Assembly: GCF_017916255.1 (NCBI RefSeq) | Contig: NZ_CP072827.1 | Span: 6,845,501 to 6,909,500, forward strand | Direction of reading: 5' to 3' | Origin: Streptomyces mobaraensis NBRC 13819 = DSM 40847 | GTDB taxonomy: Bacteria > Actinomycetota > Actinomycetes > Streptomycetales > Streptomycetaceae | DNA: 64,000 nt | Shown here: one piece after another, positions 59,994 through 64,000 of the stretch | Layout of the letters: every line of letters begins with the position of its first letter | Position numbering within the stretch: the first letter of the stretch is position 1 | Translations under genes and position numbers: made by a program | The notes under the pieces: model-generated | What the model was told of the DNA's origin: nothing | Databases searched by the model: none | The model's input: only the letters and a program-made list of their open reading frames with translations

Positions 59994-61799
59994 TTGCGTC
60001 CCCACGAACCCGAATGGACCCCACCACCCCCCGACCCCGAACGCCCCGCCCAAGTCCGGCGCATCCTGCGCCTGTTCCGCCCCTACCGCGGCCGCCTCGT
60101 CTTCGTGGGGCTGCTCGTCGCCGCGTCCTCCCTGGTCACCGTGGCCTCGCCCTTCCTGCTGCGGGAGATCCTGGACGTCGCCATCCCGCGGGGCCGCACC
60201 GGACTGCTCACCCTGCTCGCCCTCGGCATGATCGCCGCCGCGGTCGTCACCAGCGTCTTCGGCGTGCTCCAGACCCTGGTCTCCACCACGGTGGGCCAAC
60301 GGGTCATGCACGACCTGCGGACGGCCGTCTACGCCCGGCTGCAGAGCATGCCCCTCGCCTTCTTCACCCGGACCCGCACCGGAGAGGTGCAGTCCCGGAT
60401 CGCCAACGACATCGGCGGCATGCAGGCCACGGTGACCTCCACCGCCACCTCACTGGTCTCCAACCTCACCAGCGTGGTCGCCTCGGTCGCCGCCATGCTG
60501 GCCCTCGACTGGCGGCTGACCGTCGTCTCGCTGCTCCTGCTGCCCGTGTTCGTCTGGATCAGCCACCGCGTCGGCCGGGAGCGCAAGAGGGTCACCTCGC
60601 AGCGGCAGAAGCAGATGGCCGCCATGGCCGCCATGGTCACCGAGTCGCTCTCCGTCAGCGGCATCCTCCTGGGCCGGACCATGGGCCGGGCCGACTCGCT
60701 CACCGCCGCCTTCTCCAAGGAGTCCGAGCGACTGGTCGACCTGGAGGTCAAGGCCAACATGGCCGGCCGCTGGCGGATGTCCACCATCGGCATCGTCATG
60801 GCCGCCATGCCCGCACTCCTCTACTGGGCGGCCGGCATATCCCTGGAAACCGGCGGCCCCGCCCTGTCGATCGGCACGCTCGTCGCCTTCGTCTCCCTCC
60901 AGCAGGGCCTGCTGCGCCCGACCGTCTCCCTGCTGTCCACGGGCGTCCAGGTGCAGACCTCGCTCGCCCTCTTCCAGCGCATCTTCGAGTACCTCGACCT
61001 CCCGGTGGAGATCACCGAACCCGAGCACCCGGTACGCCTGGAGAAGATCCGCGGAGAGGTCCGCTTCGAGGACGTCGGCTTCTCCTACGACGGGCCGGAC
61101 GCCGCGCGCTCCACCCTCACCGGCATCGACCTCGTCGTCCCCGCGGGCGGCAGCCTGGCCGTCGTCGGTCCGACCGGCTCCGGCAAGAGCACCCTCGGCC
61201 ATCTGGTGCCCCGGCTCTACGACGTCACCGGCGGCCGGGTGCTCATCGACGGGGTGGACGTCCGCGACCTCGACTTCGACACCCTCAGCCGCGCGGTGGG
61301 CATCGTCTCCCAGGAGACGTACCTGTTCCACGCCTCCGTCGCCGACAACCTGCGCTTCGCCAAACCGGACGCCGACGACGACGAGATCCGCGCCGCCGCC
61401 GAGGCCGCCCAGATCCACGACCACATCGCCTCCCTGCCCGACGGCTACGACACCCTCGTCGGCGAACGCGGACACCGCTTCTCCGGCGGCGAGCAACAGC
61501 GGCTGGCCATCGCCCGCACCATCCTGCGCGACCCTCCCGTCCTCATCCTGGACGAGGCCACGTCCGCCCTGGACACCCGCACCGAACAGGCCGTGCAGAA
61601 GGCCATCGACGCGCTGTCCGAAGGCCGTACCACCATCACCATCGCGCACCGCCTGTCCACCGTCCGCGACGCGGACCAGATCGTGGTCCTCGACGGCGGA
61701 CGCATAGCCGAGCGGGGGACGCACCGCCAACTCCTCGCCGCCGACGGCCGGTACGCGGCGCTGATCCGCGGCGACGCCCGGCTCGCGGTGCCGGTCTGA
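59994..61799 (+). CDS. ABC transporter, exporter-type membrane-ATPase fusion
   Basis: 601-aa half-transporter, probably a homodimer. Six membrane helices (~25-300) precede a complete ATPase: Walker A VVGPTGSGKSTLGHLVPRLY, signature HRFSGGEQQRLAIARTIL (FSGGE variant), Walker B VLILDEATSALD and switch TIAHRLSTVRDADQ. Likely drug or lipid efflux. I choose TTG 59994 because GAAGGAG sits 5 nt upstream; the ATG at 59976 lacks a ribosome binding site. Divergent from marR. Confidence 0.9.
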   Translation: MRPHEPEWTPPPPDPERPAQVRRILRLFRPYRGRLVFVGLLVAASSLVTVASPFLLREILDVAIPRGRTGLLTLLALGMIAAAVVTSVFGVLQTLVSTTVGQRVMHDLRTAVYARLQSMPLAFFTRTRTGEVQSRIANDIGGMQATVTSTATSLVSNLTSVVASVAAMLALDWRLTVVSLLLLPVFVWISHRVGRERKRVTSQRQKQMAAMAAMVTESLSVSGILLGRTMGRADSLTAAFSKESERLVDLEVKANMAGRWRMSTIGIVMAAMPALLYWAAGISLETGGPALSIGTLVAFVSLQQGLLRPTVSLLSTGVQVQTSLALFQRIFEYLDLPVEITEPEHPVRLEKIRGEVRFEDVGFSYDGPDAARSTLTGIDLVVPAGGSLAVVGPTGSGKSTLGHLVPRLYDVTGGRVLIDGVDVRDLDFDTLSRAVGIVSQETYLFHASVADNLRFAKPDADDDEIRAAAEAAQIHDHIASLPDGYDTLVGERGHRFSGGEQQRLAIARTILRDPPVLILDEATSALDTRTEQAVQKAIDALSEGRTTITIAHRLSTVRDADQIVVLDGGRIAERGTHRQLLAADGRYAALIRGDARLAVPV

Positions 61800-61827
61800 G
61801 CGGACCGGGCCGAACGGCCGCAGACGC

Positions 61828-61856
61828 CGAACGGCCGCGGGCCGCGAGGCCGTTCG
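61828..61856. terminator. hairpin between convergent genes
   Basis: CGAACGGCC (61828-61836), an 11-nt loop and GGCCGTTCG (61848-61856) form a perfect 9-bp stem between the convergent ABC and SGNH hydrolase genes. It could serve both strands; no U-tract. Confidence 0.55.
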
Positions 61857-61902
61857 ACAGGCCCCGCCCGCCGAGGCGGTCCCGAGGACGGCCCCGCCGC
61901 CG

Positions 61903-63114
61903 TCAGAGCGCGGCCAGGTCCACCGCCTCCGCCATCACCCGGTACCCCGCGTCGCCCGGGTGCTTGCGGTCGCCCGAGTCATAGGCGGGTGACAGGACTT
62001 CGGGGTCCTCGGCCGAGGCCAGGACGGCATCGAAGTCCGCCACAGCGTCGAACTCGCCCGAGCCGCGCATCCACTCGTTGACCGCCAACCGCTTCGCCTC
62101 CGCCCGGGGCGTGTGGTACTCGGAGCCCTTGAAGGGAAGGATGGTCCCACCGATCACTTTCAGGCCGCGCTCGCGAGCCCGTCGGATCAGCTCCCGGTAC
62201 CCGGCGATCAGTTCCTCGGCCGACACCTCGACCGACGGCTTGTACATCGGCAGATCGACCTCGCTGAAACCGATGTCGTTGAGACCGACGTGCACGATCA
62301 CCGCGCGGACCCCCGGCTTGTCGAGCACGTCCCGCTCCAGCCGCGCGGAAGGCCGCTCGCCGAACCACGGGGAGTCGTGGAGCAGCAGATTGCCGCCGAT
62401 CCCCGCGTTGAGGACGGCCCACGACCGGCCCGCCGCCGCCAGCCGCTCGGCGAGGGCGTCCGGGTAGCGCCCGTTCGCCCCCACGGACGACCCGAAGCCG
62501 TCCGTGATCGAGTCGCCCAGGGCCACGACCGCCCCCTCCGCGGCGCCCTCCCCGGACAGCTCGACGTCGGACAGCAGGTACCAGGAGTGCGTGACCTCGT
62601 CGAAGTCCGCACCGGAAGCGTCCTCCGTCCGGTTGCCCGCAGCGCGGTAGCTGTCGGCCCACGCCTGCGAGTGGAAGGTCACGGGACCCGTCGGACCGTC
62701 GAAGTACAGCGTCAGGGCCAGGGAGTCGAACACCGCCACCCGCAGCTCCACGGGATCGCTCACCACCTCGCCGCCCGCCGGTATCCGCACCGACGGCGCG
62801 CCGCCGAAGGTGAGCGCCCGCCGCGACTCCGGCCGGACCGCGGCCCCGCCCGCGCTCAGAGCCAGGGCGGCGCCGTCGACGGTCAGTGGCCCGGTGCCGT
62901 AGCGGTGGGACAGCCGGATCCGGACCGACGTACCACCGCCCGTCACCCGGACGACCTGGCGCACGGACTGCCGGGTGAACCCCGACTCGGACCAGTTCTC
63001 CCCGAAGCCGGCGCTCGGCCGCTGCACCGCGGCCGACCACCCGGCAGCCCACGCCGTCCGCGTCTCCCCGCCGGCGGAAGCCGTTCCCGTGTGCTCCGCT
63101 TCCCGAACCGTCAT
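61903..63114 (-). CDS. SGNH/GDSL hydrolase
   Basis: 403-aa esterase with an N-terminal ~180-residue beta-rich domain and a C-terminal SGNH fold. Block I is VVALGDSITDGFGS (Ser202), block II NAGIGGNLLL, block III VHVGLNDIGF, block V SGDRKHPGDAGYRVM (Asp382, His385). No signal peptide is evident. Proteins of this layout deacylate carbohydrates or lipids; the substrate is unknown. Start ATG 63114. It lies 114 bp downstream of lutC on the same strand. Confidence 0.9.
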   Translation of the reverse strand: MTVREAEHTGTASAGGETRTAWAAGWSAAVQRPSAGFGENWSESGFTRQSVRQVVRVTGGGTSVRIRLSHRYGTGPLTVDGAALALSAGGAAVRPESRRALTFGGAPSVRIPAGGEVVSDPVELRVAVFDSLALTLYFDGPTGPVTFHSQAWADSYRAAGNRTEDASGADFDEVTHSWYLLSDVELSGEGAAEGAVVALGDSITDGFGSSVGANGRYPDALAERLAAAGRSWAVLNAGIGGNLLLHDSPWFGERPSARLERDVLDKPGVRAVIVHVGLNDIGFSEVDLPMYKPSVEVSAEELIAGYRELIRRARERGLKVIGGTILPFKGSEYHTPRAEAKRLAVNEWMRGSGEFDAVADFDAVLASAEDPEVLSPAYDSGDRKHPGDAGYRVMAEAVDLAAL

Positions 63115-63228
63115 GGCCTTGCTCCTCGTTCGCGTGATCTCCGCTGACGAGGAAGAGCCTGCCGGTCCGGCGGCGGGCCACCCAGACCCCGCCGCTTCGT
63201 ACGCGGGCCGTGCGTACCACCGCCAGGG

Positions 63229-63915
63229 TCACCCTCGCGGCGGCTCCCCGGGAATACCGTGGTCCCCTGCGACCAGCACGACGTCCAGCACGCGCGGCCC
63301 GTGGACGCCCTCCACCCGGTCCAGCTCGATGTCGCTCGTCGCCGACGGGCCCGAGATCCACGTCAACGGCCGTACCGGGTCGAGACGTTCGAGGGCCTGC
63401 GGGACGGAGTCCACGAGCTGGTCCGCCGTCCGCACCACGCACACGTGGTGGTCGGGGACCAGCGTGACGCGCCGCCGCCCCTGCCCTGGGCCCCCGTCGA
63501 GAACGACCGTCCCGGTCTCCGCGATCGCCAGCGCGCACCCCGTGACCACGCTGTCCACGGCGTCCAGCGCACGGACCGTCAGCTCGGGGGAGTCGACGAC
63601 CACCTCCACGTCCGCCCCGGCCAGCCAGTCCTCCGGCAGCCCGGCGGGAACGACCACCCGACGGGCGCCCCGGCGGGCCAGCACCTCCCGGAGCAGGGCC
63701 GGCAGCCCGTCCGCGCCGGTGCGGTGCACCGTGGCGCGGTAGTCGGTCAGATGCGCGGCCAGCAGCGCCGCCGCCTCGGCGGGCGTCCGTCGCCCGTGGA
63801 CGCGCAGGTAGTCGCGGGGGACGGGGTGGTCACGCGGCCGCTCGTACGCCGGGACGTCGGCGAGGGCGCGCCGTACGCGCCCGAGGATCCGCGCCCGGCT
63901 CGCGTCGCCGTTCAT
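63229..63915 (-). CDS. lutC: lactate utilisation protein C (LUD domain)
   Basis: 228-aa LutC/YkgG protein with the LUD domain. Family features are VVPAGLPEDWLAG, TGCALAIAETGTVVLDGGPG and LVPDHHVCVVRTADQLVDSV, then LTWISGPSATSDIELDRVEG. With LutA and LutB it oxidises L-lactate to pyruvate. ATG 63915 has GGAGG upstream and overlaps the lutB stop by four bases (ATGA). Confidence 0.93.
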   Translation of the reverse strand: MNGDASRARILGRVRRALADVPAYERPRDHPVPRDYLRVHGRRTPAEAAALLAAHLTDYRATVHRTGADGLPALLREVLARRGARRVVVPAGLPEDWLAGADVEVVVDSPELTVRALDAVDSVVTGCALAIAETGTVVLDGGPGQGRRRVTLVPDHHVCVVRTADQLVDSVPQALERLDPVRPLTWISGPSATSDIELDRVEGVHGPRVLDVVLVAGDHGIPGEPPRG

Positions 63916-64000
63916 CGGCCGCCTCCGTTCGGGGACTCCTGTGCTCGCGTCCGCGCCCACCAGTCGCGGAACGACTCCTCGGGAATCTCGGGCAGGTCCC
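63912..64000 (-). CDS. lutB: lactate utilisation protein B, C-terminal end only
   Basis: Only the last ~28 codons are in the window (FRDWWARTRAQESPNGGGR and stop). The FRDWW pattern and the overlap with lutC identify it as LutB, the iron-sulfur subunit of the lactate oxidation complex. The rest lies beyond 64000. Confidence 0.8.
   Translation of the reverse strand, partial: DLPEIPEESFRDWWARTRAQESPNGGGR

Noticed and set aside
54003..61799. Lantibiotic or other natural-product cluster around the ABC exporters
   Set aside because: No precursor peptide, synthetase or modification enzyme is present; the neighbours are PNGase A-like, MarR and SGNH genes.
1..64000. tRNA, rRNA or riboswitch genes
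   Set aside because: No cloverleaf, rRNA core sequence or known riboswitch motif was recognised by eye on either strand; a covariance-model scan would be needed to be sure.

Overview
The window is chromosomal DNA from a high-GC actinomycete, almost certainly Streptomyces. G/C-rich third codon positions, many GTG starts, 4-bp GTGA/ATGA stop-start overlaps and families typical of the genus (DUF397/XRE pairs, DUF6397, RheA/Hsp18, LysX, DUF7848) all point that way. There is no rRNA, tRNA, CRISPR array or polyketide/NRPS cluster in it.

Layout. 1-3.7 kb: O-methyltransferase and amidohydrolase, an unknown gene, and the AzlCD exporter. 3.9-7.4 kb: a divergent cluster of small genes with an XRE/DUF5753 regulator and DUF397 protein, whose 3' end is interrupted by a dead IS630 element; an orphan DUF397 gene follows. 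7.5-18.7 kb: a leftward operon for solute-binding protein, two sugar permeases, GH5 enzyme, GH85 endoglycosidase and GH38 alpha-mannosidase, with a divergent LacI regulator. I read it as an N-glycan utilisation locus. 18.7-24.8 kb: an opine/peptide/nickel-family ABC importer, nikABCDE-like, plus a thioredoxin-like ferredoxin; a Nur-type box precedes it. Its nikD carries an exact in-frame 114-bp tandem duplication. 24.8-26.2 kb: an IS110-family element. 26.2-33.4 kb: LysX, small membrane proteins, a phosphodiester glycosidase and a PI-PLC-like protein. 33.6-39.4 kb: SNF2 helicase, rheA/hsp18 with its operator, and two DUF2267 genes. 39.5-47.2 kb: PD40 protein, MFS transporter, phosphoesterase, alpha/beta hydrolase, roadblock protein, DUF6397 protein and a dinucleotide-binding protein. 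47.4-54 kb: Ski2-like RNA helicase, YdjM-type membrane protein, an unknown protein and a frameshifted FAD monooxygenase. 54-64 kb: a strongly asymmetric heterodimeric ABC exporter, a secreted PNGase A-type amidase, MarR with a divergent ABC exporter, an SGNH esterase and the end of a lut operon.

How they work together. The best candidate for a coherent system is deglycosylation. A secreted GH85 ENGase would release N-glycans extracellularly, the ABC importer would take up the oligosaccharide, and cytoplasmic GH38 and GH5 enzymes would trim it to monosaccharides under LacI control. A second, chemically different N-glycan-releasing enzyme (PNGase A type) is encoded about 40 kb away. Regulatory DNA is unusually legible: RheA operator, Nur-like box, LacI-like palindrome and several unassigned inverted repeats are given with positions.
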